A stretch of DNA of 64,000 bases from Plantago major (Eukaryota; Streptophyta; Magnoliopsida; Lamiales; Plantaginaceae). The stretch is taken from the NCBI GenBank assembly GCA_026545765.1, contig CM048844.1, positions 7,628,524-7,692,523 on the forward strand, written 5' to 3'. Both the position numbers and the translations under genes were made by a program. Every line of letters begins with the position of its first letter. Position 1 is the stretch's first letter. Below, piece by piece: positions 10,230 to 23,640 of this stretch. The notes under the pieces were generated by a model. The model saw only the letters and a program-made list of their open reading frames with translations. It did not search any database and was not told the DNA's origin.

Positions 10230-13200
10230 ATGGTAGCTCTATCCCCACCGGCGCCTGTTCTATGCTCAATCCGGACCACTCCAACCACCAACGAAAGGAA
10301 GAAGAAGAAGCACACCAATTCCAGAACTGAGAAGTTGAATACAACTGATGGACCGGTGAAGAGTATAGTACAAGTGGTGCAGAAAGACGTCGCGTATCTC
10401 AAAACAGGTCTATCCAAGGGCTTGCTATGGGCGAGCAAAGCAGTCCGGACTGAAACAGGTCTTTCAAAGGGCTTGCAATGGGCGAACAAAGCACTTCGGA
10501 TTCCCGAGGTTTCCAAATCGGTCGAGGATTTTATCTGGTTTCGGAATATCGAGGATCCTCGTGCTTCCTTTCTCCGGTTTCCCTCTATTCCTCAGCCTTA
10601 TTATCCAGGTAGCTACTTGTTCTCTCATTTTGTTGTTGTTTTTGAGCAGCCAGCTAGTTTTTCATTAGTTAGAAGTTACAACTTAGTTTTTCCAAGTATG
10701 TGTGTTACGAATTCTAGCTGTAGATACAATAAAATTCGTATATCGCTCTAGTTGATGGAACATTGGACCTAATTGCCACTCTGGGCCGTAATTGTTACAA
10801 TTGGATGCAATGTATGTAAGGAACAGGATTTTGTGTGTGTGGCATGGTAGATTGGATCATTTTGCCATGTGTAACTGAGTTTATTGCAGTTTTAGAGTAA
10901 TCTGGGATCTAGATAGTCAACTAGTCGCTGTTTAAAGAATGTGATGCTCATTTGTAGTTTTTACATGTGTGGTGGGAGGCTCTTAGCTTATTTTCTCAGT
11001 AGCGTAGAGCCGAATTTGATGGTATAAGATGTTGATGAGTGGGTAACTCTGTGTCATGTAACATCTCTTTCCCCTTGTCGTTTCACTCGTGGCCTTCGTG
11101 CATGCTTACATGTGTGTACTACCTTTATGCTTGGAGCTTGAGATTGGTAAGCTGAACTTGCATAAATGCTACAAGATTCATCTCCTTTTCATCTAGTTTA
11201 TCATGACAGGGAGCTTGATCTGTTTGAAAGTTAAGTTAGTAAATTTCGTTACACTGGGTGAAAACTGTTGTGGATTTTCACATGCGTTGGTATGTCTATG
11301 GGCATGGGTATGCTATGTATATCCTGCCAATCCTTATTCTCGGGTGGACAATTAAATTTCACCTGTTTTACAAACTTGATGTTTCCTTTGACCATACAGA
11401 ACTTTCTGGTGTTGATTTGGTTATGGCTGATCTCAAAGCCTTGGAGGTTTACATTGGGTACTATTACCATCTCTCTAAGATGTGGACCAAGCCTCTTCCA
11501 GAAACCTATGATCCACAAGAGGTGGCTGATTATTTCACCTTGAGGCCTCACTTGGTGGCTCTCCGACTTCTTGAGGTACATGAAACCAAGCTCTTCAATG
11601 TTCTCCCATGAGGATACATAGTGTAACTCTATACTTGGTGTTTACTTCATGTTGCTTAACCTGTTAACCAATTCTAGTTATCACTCCTTCAACTTACACA
11701 TCATGCTTATTATGGGTGTTTGTTACTGTGGTTGTCTACTCAACTGCAATTTTAAAGTGTAGTGTGGATTTGAAATTAAGTTCTGTGCTCTCCCCATGCA
11801 AGTAGAGAATGGAGTCTCGGTCTCAATTTTTTTATAGGTTGTTACACGAGTTTTTCTTGGTTCTTCACTGTTCCCTCAATCTTGCAAAATCTGTATCACT
11901 ACATGAAAATGTTTTTATTTTTTCAGTCTCTTTTTTTGTTTTTATCCCATATATTCAGGTTGCCTTTTCACTGCTATATTCCATTGGAAAGTTCTTGGTT
12001 TTAAGGGTAACCTTGACTCTATAGTTCGAAATAAGAGAAATTTCGAGTGCCCATATTTAAGATCAAGTCCTCTGTGCTCATCTTACTTATAATGATGCCG
12101 TTTACACTGCCATATTTTAAGGACATTTGTGGCCTGCTCTTGGTCAATTAAGGAGTAGAGTAGAAATTGTGTCATCTGCAATGGTCATTTCACAGCGCTC
12201 TCTTTAGTTTAACAACCAAACTCATTCACCTGTAAAAATAAACCCAATAGATGTTTTTCTTATAAGAAGACAATAATAAAAGAAGATTATCTATTTCTGT
12301 TCTATTTCCAATCTAATGAATTTACTTGCTAACTTCTACATCAATGGGGGTTGCATTGGTTTTCTTGTGAGAGGCATTTTAGATGAATTAGTTGACATTT
12401 AATGGGATGTGTTATATATTAGCTACGTTTTAATGTCTAACAAAATAATCTTGCTGCCACTAATTTGATCATCAACATATACCTGATGAGAGCTGCTGTT
12501 GAGCTATCTGTCCTCTAATTAGATCCCTAATGATTTTTATTTATGGAAGGTCTTTACAGCTTTCGCTTCCACTACAATCAAATTCAGGATCTCTAGGATC
12601 AGTACTGATGCAGATGAGGATGCTCAGAAAGACATCTCCGATTACAATTTTGGAATTGTATTAAAGGATACAATGCTAAACTTGGGGCCGACTTTTATCA
12701 AAGGTAACTAAGACAGTCCTGTGCAATTGTTATTGAAGTTAAAAGTTGAAAACTAGAAGTATTTATTCTACTACTCAAAGTTGAATAAGTGTCTCAGGTT
12801 AAAATTTTGATATATATGATATCCTACCAACCAATGCATTTTTTTTTTTTGTGTACAGTTGGCCAGTCCCTTTCAACAAGGCCAGATATAATTGGTTCTG
12901 AAGTAGCAAAGGTGTGATGAGTGGAACATATCTTTCAGTTTATGGTATCACACTTGTTGATTCAGTTTTCTGAAAACTACTTGTGCAAAAACCTAAAATT
13001 TGGCTTAAGTTTCCATTTCACGACATGATTGAACCACAATTTCAATATCTTGATTCCCAATAGCTTACTGCATACTTAGCTGTTGTGGTTAATGTTGGCT
13101 TAGCCAAATGCTTTACAAATCAGTATCGATGAACAAAAATCTTAGTTGTGAGCAACATTACACGATTTGTTCAAGTCATACGAAATAAAACTAGTCACTG

Positions 13201-16200
13201 GTTTTGATCACATATGAGTCCATCGATGGCAAAAGATTAATCAATAATGTCAAAAACTAAATTAGTCTTACAGAAAACATTTAATTTAGCAGCTCATCAT
13301 GGGCTTGATGAAGACATTTACCATAGCAAATTTCCTTTTGCAGGAACTTTTGGATCTTTACTTTACCATTTAAAGTTAATAGTAGTGAACCATACGACAT
13401 CTGTAGTTCTTGATGGACTGTGAATTCTCTCTGTTCGTGCACATATTTATTACAGAGATAGAACATATTTTGTGAACTTTAGTGATGCATGCAACCCATT
13501 GAATTACAATAATTTGCATATTCACATCACAAAAGTTTGGCAAGAAGCGAGTAACATAAAAATGTTATTATCATCTTTTACCCCATACGTGATTCTGTTG
13601 CTATCCTTTGTATAGAAGTACAGAACTACAGATGCTGTATTGATGCAATATAAATTTAGTTATGATTGCAGGCGTTATCAGAGCTCCAGGATCAAATCCC
13701 TCCTTTCCCAAGGACTGAAGCAATGAAGATTATTGAGGAAGAACTAGGTTCTCCAGCTGAGAGATTTTTTAGCTTTGTCTCTGAGGAACCTGTAGCTGCA
13801 GCTTCGTTTGGACAGGTCTATAAAAGTTCCATATTATAGTATTGTCTGATGACTTCTTGTCTAAAATATGAGAAATATAACAGACTTCAGAAAAGAAAAG
13901 CATAATACAGTTTTCTGTTCTCCATCATAAGGAATCATACTACTATTTAACAGTTCCAATATTTCCTTTTGACACATGCAGGTTTACAAGGCACGCACCC
14001 ATGCTGGGTTGGATGTAGCTGTGAAAGTTCAGCGACCTAACTTATACCATTTTGTTGTTCGTGATGCTTATCTTCTTCGTATAGGGGTCTGTTTCAAACT
14101 TCTCTGAATGAATCTTTTTAGTTGACTAATCCATGATGCTGGTGTATAACTATGCGTCAATGTTTCAGCTAGGGCTGTTGCAAAGAATAGCAAAAAGAAA
14201 AAACGACCTTCGTCTGTATGCTGATGAACTTGGAAAAGGCTTGATAGGGGAATTGGATTACACGTTGGAAGCAGCAAATGCTTTAGAATTTCAGGTATTT
14301 AATCTGTTCTATGCTTGAAAAGTTTCTTTTGGTGTAATAAACCTCTCCAATCTTGATAGATAGTTGACAATTTCCTAACTAGACGGGAAAACATAAATTC
14401 ATTTATTTGTTAGTTAATTATTTTGTGGTACCATCATAGCGACATAAAACTTCTAATCAGTTTGCTTCACTTTAAGGACCATTATTTTGGCCAAACAAAT
14501 GAGATGGCAATATCTATCATTATCAGGCCATGCTATTGTAGTTGTACTTGAAAAGATATAGTTGATCATTCTTAATGATGAAACTGTGGTACTTTCACTC
14601 TTCTGTTTGCTTTATAGTAGTATTTTTATACCTCTGAAATCAGACATGTCAGAATTAAGATTTCACCATATGTAGCAACTAGCTAGGCCTTTGAATTGTT
14701 TGGTAAACTATTAGAAATGACACTCATGATACTAGACACTTAAATACTGTGTTGTCAACTTGACACCCAGCAGAAAATATTGGATGAACAATGTCTTGGC
14801 TTTTGGTTCATGATAATATGGAAATACCTTTCCAGATTTACCCGGCCATCTATATACTCCCTTTCTGATCAAAATTATCTAATATCCGAATGCTAATTTC
14901 AAGTCTAGCTTAATTTTGTTCAAGTGATTGGAACAATTCTTTATCATCTTGTGAAAGTTTGGAACTGCTAAAATAGTGGAAGTGGAGCTTTTGCTAGTCC
15001 ATTTTAGTTGTTCCTGATTTCCATTATTTCAATTTGCAGGAAGCTCATTCTCGGTTTAAATTTATTGTTTTACCAAAAGTATTTCCAGAATTATCCAAGA
15101 AGAGAATATTGACTATGGAATGGATGGTTGGTGACCGTCCAGTTGACTTAGTATCTGCATCTTCACAAGAGTCTAAGACAAAGCTTCTTGACATGGTATG
15201 CTGATATTTTCAGATCTTTTACAGATCAATTATCTGAATTGTATCTTAAAGAGTAAGAGTTTATTCCCGTGAGTCAAGCTAGTAATTAGTATTGCATGAG
15301 AGATTGAGTGTTCAACTTGAACCAATGACAATAGCCTGTAACTTCCAGATTGAGGTTACGTATTTCATAACACTGGTAGAAGTGGAATTCATCCACACTA
15401 ATCTACTCATTTCACTGTCACCCCCTAAAAAAGCAAATATTTCCGTGTTCTGTCATTTTATACTCTTATAAACTTATTGGATTTTCTTTATCCATTTCCA
15501 TAGGTTAGCAAGGGCGTGGAGGCATCATTGATTCAACTTCTTGAAACTGGCTTAATGCATGCTGACCCACATCCTGGAAATTTACGTTATCTACCTTCAG
15601 GCAGATTAGGGTATATTCACATATTGCCGATTCTCTCATCTTATCAAGCACAATTGTGCTTATTCGTCATCTCCCATTAAATATTTTTTTTGCGGATTTC
15701 CTGTATTTAAATGATATTTAACGTATAGGCTTCTTGATTTTGGGTTGCTTTGCCGGATGGAAAAGAAGCATCAGTTAGCCATGCTCGCATCGATTGTCCA
15801 CATAGTCAATGGAGATTGGGGGTCACTTGTGTATGATTTAAATGACATGGATGTTATAAGACCCGGAACTAATATACGGCGTTTCACCATGGTAGGATCT
15901 ATATCTGGAAGATTATGTGGTTGTTTCATGCATAGTTTATGTATTATCCTCAGAATAGTTACTGAGTGAAATTCAGTAGAGAAGTCTTCATATAATTGTG
16001 ATGTACAAGCTCAGAGTTTACTCTTGCATATTTTGATTGGCTTAACTGACATTCTTTTGAATGACCTAGGACTTGGAGGATGCCCTTGGGGAGTTGGAAT
16101 TCAAGAATGGGATGCCTGATGTCAAGTTTAGTCGGGTAAGAACTCCAATGCGCCGAGTGATTTATTTGTTTTAATTCCAGAGATAGCCTGCAAACATTTA

Positions 16201-19200
16201 CACTAAAAACTTCTCTTGATGACCATGATGAACCTTTATTATTCGAATCTTGTCATATACGGCTGGACATAGTCCCCACTACTTGTATAAGTTTAGATGC
16301 ATGAACTTTCACAGTTTAGCATTAAGTCATCAACTGCTTGCAAAACCTTTGTACTTCTGAGTTTTGACCAGTCTGTTTCAAATGTGAAGATCTCTTAAAC
16401 AGACAGATTTCTTTCCGCGTGTGAATGAAACTAAGCTGCATATTTCAATTGGCTGGGCATAGAGTTATTTAGGCCTTGTTGTTGTCCACTGAGTGCAGCC
16501 TGTCTTGATAGATCTTTTGGTAACCATCATCTTGAGTGTTACCTGAAATATTTACAGCGTTTATGGGAGTTTTGACATTCTTTGTCACAGAATCGTTCTT
16601 CACCACTGAATTTACACTTAACTACCAAATACTTCTATTTCAATTTGCTGATTATTTTGTCTGATTACCTTTCGTGAAGATTCTGGGACAAATATGGTCT
16701 GTAGCACTGAAGTATCATTGCCGCATGCCACCTTATTATGTTCTTGTCCTGCGGTCTCTGGCATCTCTAGAAGGTACTTTAGCCTTTATATAATTTGAGA
16801 ACAGCATCTACTCCTCTTTCAATCTTGGCTTTGACGGTGAAAAATTCAAGAGTTTAAATCCACCTGATTCATTTCTGAATAGTCTAAAAATCTACAATAT
16901 TCTAAATGGACATGATATTATTATATTCCATATTTTATCTTTCAACCAGATTCTTGTTTGTGTTACATGATTTACGTATAATATGCTAACTTTCTTTTGA
17001 TTATGTTGTCTGCTTCATAGGTCTGGCAGTAGCTGCAGATCCAGAATTTAAGACATTTGAAGCTGCGTATCCATATGTAGTTCAGAAGCTTCTTATTGAC
17101 AATTCAGCTGCCACAAGGAGAATTTTACATTCGGTACTATAAATTATAAAATTTCCAAATTTCGACTCAGCTTAGTTGCTTTTAGTAAAATGCACCTGAG
17201 TATAATTTTTTGAATATTCACTCAATTGCTTCTTTAGCAAATATACATCTATAAACTGAACAAGCACTATGATGGGGCTGTATCTTGCTTACCTGTTCTA
17301 CTTCTTTCCATTTTATAGGATTTTGGTTGTGTCATTGTCTGTTTGTCATCAAACATCTGGTTTGTTCACGTTTTTATTAAATTTCAGGTTGTGTTTAACA
17401 GAAGGAGGGAATTTCAGTGGCAAAGGCTTGCTGTTTTCTTAAGAGTTGGAGCAACTAGGTAAACACTACTGGCTTATTTTTAGGCTCCCTCTGGTTTGAG
17501 GGAAAAAGGGTGTGAAGAAATTTAAAGAAAAAAAGAGGGAATTTAAAATAAAAAAATTAAGTGGGAGTCTGGGACTATAGGAAATATGGGAATATTAGGG
17601 AAAATAGGAAATGGTTCAAACATATTGCACTACATCTTTGTATTCTCTTCCTCTCACCAAAAACAGGTAACTAAAAAATTTCAAAAGAGAAATTCAAGTA
17701 ATGCCAAATTCATGGAACATGAAAGATTTTCATTTTCCCAAATATTATCCAGGAGATCCCCCTCCCCCTTTCTATTTACATTTCCCAAATTTAACCTCAA
17801 AAGGTCAAACCAAAGGAAGCTAACTTGAATACCCTCGAACCAAAGGGAGGCTAACTTGAATACCCTCAAACCAAAGGGAGCCTAACTTGAACTTCGGCCC
17901 TTCAAAAGAAGCTTTTTCTGCAGTATTAAAGAGAATCATAGTTCTGCAAATGCACAGTTCTTATTGCAGCATATTTCTTGGTTGAAGTAGATTGCTTGCA
18001 TTTTCATTTTTTTGTCATTGAAATTTGGCTATCTGTTTTTACATGTGATTACTGTTCTATCTACAGGAAAGGGCTGCATACATTAATGTCATCAAATACT
18101 CCAACTTCACTGATTCCCTCTGGAGCTACACCTGATGTTAATCTTGCTAATCTGGCTTTGAGGCTATTACCATCTAAAAATGGTTTAGTCTTGAGAAGAC
18201 TTTTAATGACTGCAGTGAGTATTTATTGCTTTGCTTGCTTTTGGTCAATTTTTTGCTGTTAACTTTTTGTGTATGTGTGTATGGGCAATGATGCTCTAAG
18301 ATAACATCAAGTGTGAACAGAAATTCTGCATTGTATGCTCAAGTGATATTGCTAATCCATAGTTGGCCCTTCTGTTTTCCACCTTTCTCTTTATGTTTAT
18401 TGACATTGTACGTGAGCTGGGGAGCTCAGTGGTTCATCATGAAGTCCATTCCTGGTCTCCCTTGTTGCACAAAATACTACTGTGTTGAATCTTATTATTA
18501 AATTAAAAGCTCTAATCTTGGAAATATGCAATAATTACCAGGACAGTTACTCAGAGCTACAGACTTGTGGTGCTATTGCTAATCCCCATTTAAGTTGAAA
18601 AATTACTATATACCAACTAAATTTGCAATTAAGCTACATATAAACCCTTGCTGCCACACAATGCTTTATTGTACCTCCCTGAAATACCTGAATTCACATG
18701 TGAAGGATTATACATAATTTTCAAAATTCCGGGAATTATCTACAAACTCTTTATGTTAATGACCCCTGAAATAATTTATCTTAAAGTTACCGTACTTTAC
18801 TGCTCGAAGAATACCGTTGCTGGTATGTGAAAAGTAAGTTAAATTGTGTCATTACTGCCAAATGTTATTTTAGAGCCTGACCGGAACATTTTGACAAACA
18901 GGATGGAGCTTCTCTAGTAAAGGCATTGGTTTCAAAGGAGTCGAGTTTCTTCCGAAAACAAGTCTGCATGATTATCGCTGATGTATTGTACCAATGGATG
19001 TCTGAAGCTGTAGAGAAGGGGCTCAATCTCTCCAAATCTAGTTCTTCGGTGACAATGGTAACTGGGGACAACAACAATCGTGTTCCTTCTGCTAAAACTG
19101 AATTCGAGTCCATCCTAAAAGATCGCCGACTCGGGGTTATCTTCCTTAACGCTTTAAATTCCGCCAGGAAAGATCCCGTATTAATGCTGAGATTCGGCTG

Positions 19201-19324
19201 GACTTCATTCGTAATGTTCCTTGTAGCCTCAGCTTTGGCACTTCACAGAGTGTTGGTTTTGGTCAGTGGAGCTTACTTGGATCGATTATCCTATAGTTCG
19301 AAGCAGGTGGCAATGAGCACATAA
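10230..19324 (+). CDS. Plastid-type ABC1K (UbiB/ADCK-like) atypical kinase
   Basis: Sixteen exons: join(10230..10608,11400..11575,12550..12703,12859..12911,13672..13815,13982..14086,14169..14294,15040..15195,15504..15610,15729..15891,16070..16135,16680..16773,17021..17133,17388..17458,18067..18214,18902..19324), 825 residues. The N-terminus is basic and serine/threonine-rich, as in plastid transit peptides. Family marks in order are KVGQ (about residue 236), the alanine-rich loop AAASFGQ (about 296), VAVK with the ATP lysine (about 316), [14 protein letters not shown] (about 453) and LLDFG (about 468). A hydrophobic segment ([12 protein letters not shown]) lies near the C-terminus. ABC1 kinases regulate prenylquinone metabolism and plastoglobule or envelope functions; which plastid subfamily this is I cannot fix. 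An odd feature is an imperfect internal repeat (TGLSKGL-WA-KA) in the N-terminal part. The start of exon 3 after AAG at 12549 was chosen because it alone keeps the frame. Confidence 0.93.
17480..17885. mobile_element. MITE-like element in intron 14 of the ABC1K gene
   Basis: The left end TTAGGCTCCCTCTGGTTTG is complementary to the right end CAAACCAAAGGGAGCCTAA, with one mismatch. Just inside the right end the unit GAATACCCTC-AACCAAAGGGAG-CTAACTT is present as about three diverged tandem copies. There is no coding capacity. It sits wholly within an intron and leaves the splice sites untouched. Confidence 0.65.
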
Positions 19325-20179
19325 ACTACATGTTGGCTAGCATGTTATTATCTGAAAACACATAATCATATTGAAAAATCTTTGGATGAAGGCCTGGGAA
19401 GAGGCACATCTGCATGAACAGGCCTGTACAGATTGCATTTTGTACTGGAAGCAAGAATGATCATAGAAGCTGCAGTTGTTACTGATACACTAATCAGGTG
19501 TATAAATAGATATGCTCAATTTTACTTCATACAAACAAGCAACTTGTGGAATCAGAAGATTGTGATACAGTAGATAGTGCATAATGCATATGCATATATG
19601 TATGGATGGCTACAGAATCAAAGGTTCAACTTAATGTAGATAATTTGCTTGTTTTCTCATCTTACTGCACTACAGTTTTTAAGCACTAATTGGTCACCGT
19701 GTGTTACTGTGTTATACATGCCTGTTTTTGTTAGTGATAAAGCAAAAATGTCATGATTGTTGGGGAATTAACAAAAACCGACATCTCTATAATTCCCCTT
19801 TGGGCACTCTCCCTACTGAATCCTGAGCAATAGTAGTTGTAATTGATTTAGCGTGAAACCTATTGAAGAATTAATATAAATGAAATGTATGAATACGATG
19901 TGCTTTTCTTGCAGAACATGAGTTTAGAAGGAGATTGAAGAAGGGTGGAAAACTTGGAAAAAGTAGTGTAAAAGACCACTTGACCCGTCAATTAAGAAAA
20001 AAGAACTCATAAAATTAACTCAATCCAAGATGGCCAATTTAGTTGTATTTATAACGCGAATGGGTACATGATTAACTTTACTTAACAATTGAAGGACTGC
20101 AAATTGATCAATTGCCAATACGTAGTACCGGATGCATTATTGTTCATCCTGTTTTGGGCATGTAGGTGCTATTGTTAGT
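19325..20179. other. 3' region of the ABC1K gene and intergenic DNA
   Basis: The 3' untranslated region of the ABC1K gene presumably lies at its start. I see no gene or clear repeat in the remainder. Confidence 0.5.
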
Positions 20180-21725
20180 GCCACAAATGAAGCTGGACTT
20201 GACTTGGGTACGACGTATTCTTGCGTTGGAGTTTGGAATGGCAATGGTGTTGAGATAATTGCCAATGATCAGGGCAACCGTACTACACCATCTTTCGTGG
20301 CGTTCACCAAACTAGAGCGTGGTGGTGAATGGTGATGGAGCTAAGAACCAGGTCGCCATGACATGAACCCTACCAACACCGTTTTTGGTGAGGTTATCTG
20401 CTTCTTTTTTGTAATACTTTCTCTGCAAATTGTGTTTTTACTGATATGCCTTTGTTTGCTAAATTGATTATTACATAGCTGATGCTACATTGATATATTT
20501 AGCAAATTTTCTTAGTAACGGCCGAATAATGTCTGTATGAGAGATCGGCTTAAATTGTTGTCTTTCCAACTCTCGTACATTAGCTAAAAATACAGATTCA
20601 CTTGGGCCTTTCAATAGTTTCAGTGACAATGTTATTCTCCTCTGCAATGAAGTAAAAGGTGAAACCACTTTGTTGACAAAGTTAAGGCAGTATGTGGGGA
20701 TACTCATTTAGGGGGAGAGGATTTTGATAGCAGGATGGTGAACCACTTTGTTGAGGAGTTCAAGAGGAAGCACAAGCAGGATATTTGTGAAAACCCAAAA
20801 GCATTGAAGCGACTGAGAACTACTCGCGAGAGAGCAAAGAGGATGCTTTCATCCACTGCCAAGCCACAATTGAAATCAATTCTTTACATGCTGACTTGTA
20901 CTTGACCATTTCACAGGCAAGATTTGCAGAACTTAACATGGATTTGTTCAAAAAGTGTTTGGAGACGGTTGAGAAGTGTTTGACGGATGCTAAGATGGAT
21001 AATAGCAGCGTCCATGAGATTGTTGTTGGTGGTGGATCGACTAGGATTCCTAAAGTTCAACAACTATTGCAGGATTTCTTCAATGGGAAAGAGCTTGTCA
21101 AGAGCATTAACCCTTGGTATTCACACTCTTGGAGACATGATGAGTGTTGTAGTTCCACGAAACACCAAAATCCCTACAAGAAAGAAGAATGATTTTTGGG
21201 CTTCCGCTGATAAGACAGCTGCGAGAATCAAGGTTTATGAAGGTGAAAGAGCAAAGAGCATAGATAACAACGGGAAGTCTGTTTTGACGATGCGACTTTG
21301 TGTTTCTGAGATGAAAGTCAGTTTTGACATTGATGCGAACGGTATCTTACTTGTCTCTGCTGAGGATAAAACAACGGGAAAGAAGGATAAACTATTAATC
21401 ACAGACAAGAGTAGGTTGTCAAAAACAGAAATTGACAGAATGGTTCAAGACGCTGAGAAGTACAAAAAGGAGGATGAGAAGTTCAGGAAGAGAGTGGTTG
21501 CTAGAATGCTTTGGAGAATTTTGCTTCGGATATGAGGAACGTGATTACATATGACCAGAAAATTAGTGCTTTGAAGCTTTCACGGGCTGACAAGAAAAAA
21601 ATCATGAAGGCGTTTGACTCGACTATCAAATGGCTGAACAATAATCAACTCGCAGGGGTTCATGAATGCAATGATGAGAAGAAAGAGCTCGAAGGTATTT
21701 GGAACCGGGTTAAGAATGGTCTTTT
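20180..21725 (+). pseudogene. Cytosolic HSP70 pseudogene
   Basis: Fragments line up in order with cytosolic HSP70/HSC70. They include the N-terminal [14 protein letters not shown] and [17 protein letters not shown], then KNQVA-MNPTNTVF; from about 20690 [38 protein letters not shown] and [13 protein letters not shown]; then, after frame changes, [33 protein letters not shown] and DAEKYKKEDEKF; and a last part with ENFASDMRNVITYDQKIS. Roughly residues 60-215 of the nucleotide-binding domain and a block after SINP are missing. The surviving pieces fall in at least three reading frames. It cannot make a chaperone. Part of its 3' flank occurs inverted at 47298..47628. Confidence 0.88.
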
Positions 21726-21879
21726 ATATTTTCATCCGCACTCCAGGCAATTAAGTGTTTTTTCCCCTTTCTTTTAGTGTTTTGGTATGTGTTTGTGTTA
21801 ATTTGTTTGTGTATTATCTTTGATAAATATTGTTCGTTAAGATACTCCGGGTCAGGTATACATTACATCACATTGTTTT

Positions 21880-22760
21880 AAATAGAACACTTCAAAATGA
21901 TAGCTTGGAAACCTGGAGATGCTTTTGGATTCTTAGACTTGCATTGCGTGTGGTTTTTCTGCAGTAACTCTGCAAGAATTTTGTTATTTGAAAAGTAGTT
22001 ATCTTTTTAAACAAATTTCTGCTGTCCGAAGTCGGACATCCACATGATTACAGGAACAAAGGGACTTCAGGAGAAACAGACTAATTGTCAACAAATTAAA
22101 AGCTTTTTAAATCAGTTGGTAGAAACCTATTTCGTTCTTCCAAACACGATAATATATAACCTGAGACGTAGAATTTCCTCAGCTAGGATGCATTTTCCAA
22201 CAAAATCTTCTCGATGTGAAGTTTGAGTAAGCTCTGTACGCTTTGTAGTGTACTTGTACTTGACTTCCTCCAAGTGATGCGTAATACAACTCGGCACAGG
22301 TTCCAGTACATCATTATGCTGCCAATATAGTCACTTCGTGAAGCTGCTTCCACTCTTAACGATATAGTCGACTCAGGTATGTTTTTCCAATTTTTTTTTT
22401 TTTAAATTAATGAAATACAACACTTTGAGATGATAATATAGAGACCTGGAGAAGCTTTTGGACTCTTAGACTTGAATTTCTATGTTGCTTTTCTGTTCAC
22501 TCCGTGCAAAGAAAGATTGCTTCAGTTTGGATTGTTCTCTGCAACTCGGGAACATGAAGTTGGAAAACCCCTAGTAATCACGGATCAGCATGCCACGGTG
22601 AGTATGTAGTACAAGAATTTTGTTATCTGATTAGGAAATCATCAATTCTGCAGTCTTTTTTAACCAATTTGTGCTAGCTGTCAAAAATCAATACATTTGC
22701 AGGAACAAAAGAACTTGAGACAAACTTTTACATGTCTTACCAAATGCTTAAATCGATATG
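21880..22760 (+). repeat. Diverged two-copy repeat in the 3' flank of the HSP70 pseudogene
   Basis: A block around GAAACCTGGAGATGCTTTTG, TTCTTAGACTT and CAAGAATTTTGTTAT (21886..22110) recurs with changes at about 22420..22760 (GAGACCTGGAGAAGCTTTTG, CTCTTAGACTT, CAAGAATTTTGTTAT), including a shared GCAGGAACAAA segment near 22052 and 22701. It looks like an old tandem duplication of a gene 3' end. Confidence 0.6.
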
Positions 22761-22764
22761 CTGG

Positions 22765-23640
22765 TTTGATTAGAGGCAAAAATAAACACTTGGCATGACC
22801 ATCTTTGTTTTTTGAAGATTGGATCCGGTTGAAATCGATTCCGCATTGATCCTTCCTGGCTGTATAATGTATATCATCCTGCAGGTGATCAGTGCTGATG
22901 TTGTAAGTTCTGAGAAATTTAAATCACATAAGGTTCAACTCGCACAACGGCCTAGTTATCATCAAACAACTCTGGGACTGTTACCAAGTAAATCAGATCT
23001 TATTTAATAGTAATTTTTATACGGTGGTCATGTGCCATGGATACAAGTTCCATTTCAACTTACCATAGAAACTCACATTTTTTAACTGATAAGCCCGTAC
23101 TATTCATACTGTCTAATTCTGGCAGTGGACAACTATATCATGTAGTAGAAGCAGAAGGGAACAACTCAGAGCTTACTACAAGTCAAGGGTTAGAAATTAA
23201 AGGTGCATGGCACTTCCCTATATATATTCAGGTGCCTTCCCACAATTTACGCCTGGAAAATCATTATTACTTGTTGACAACATTACAATATAGACTATTG
23301 AATTTTCAAACTCATGAAAGTCTAGCAGATTTCAACAAGGTAACTAACTAAGCAGTATAGTAGTAGGAATTATTACAACATATATGGTAAAACTATGTGC
23401 AGAAAGAAGAAGTAAGCATCAGAAGTTAACAACTAGATCATAAAAGTTATGTCATATATTTCCATCATGAGGATTCAGCTTTTAACTATTGAATTAGAAT
23501 TCAAACAAAACTCCATGCAAGTAATGTAACTAGAATATCATGTTTCCACTATGATCCTCTGCTCTTTGGCAAAAAAAAAACAAAAGTATGATCATCTACT
23601 CTACTTCCGTAAGTTTTCTGTTTAATAACACGGAGAAGCA
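22765..23640. other. Intergenic stretch with no recognised feature
   Basis: Short frames at 22819..23007 and 23037..23351 show no domain or coding-like composition. I see nothing supportable. Confidence 0.45.
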
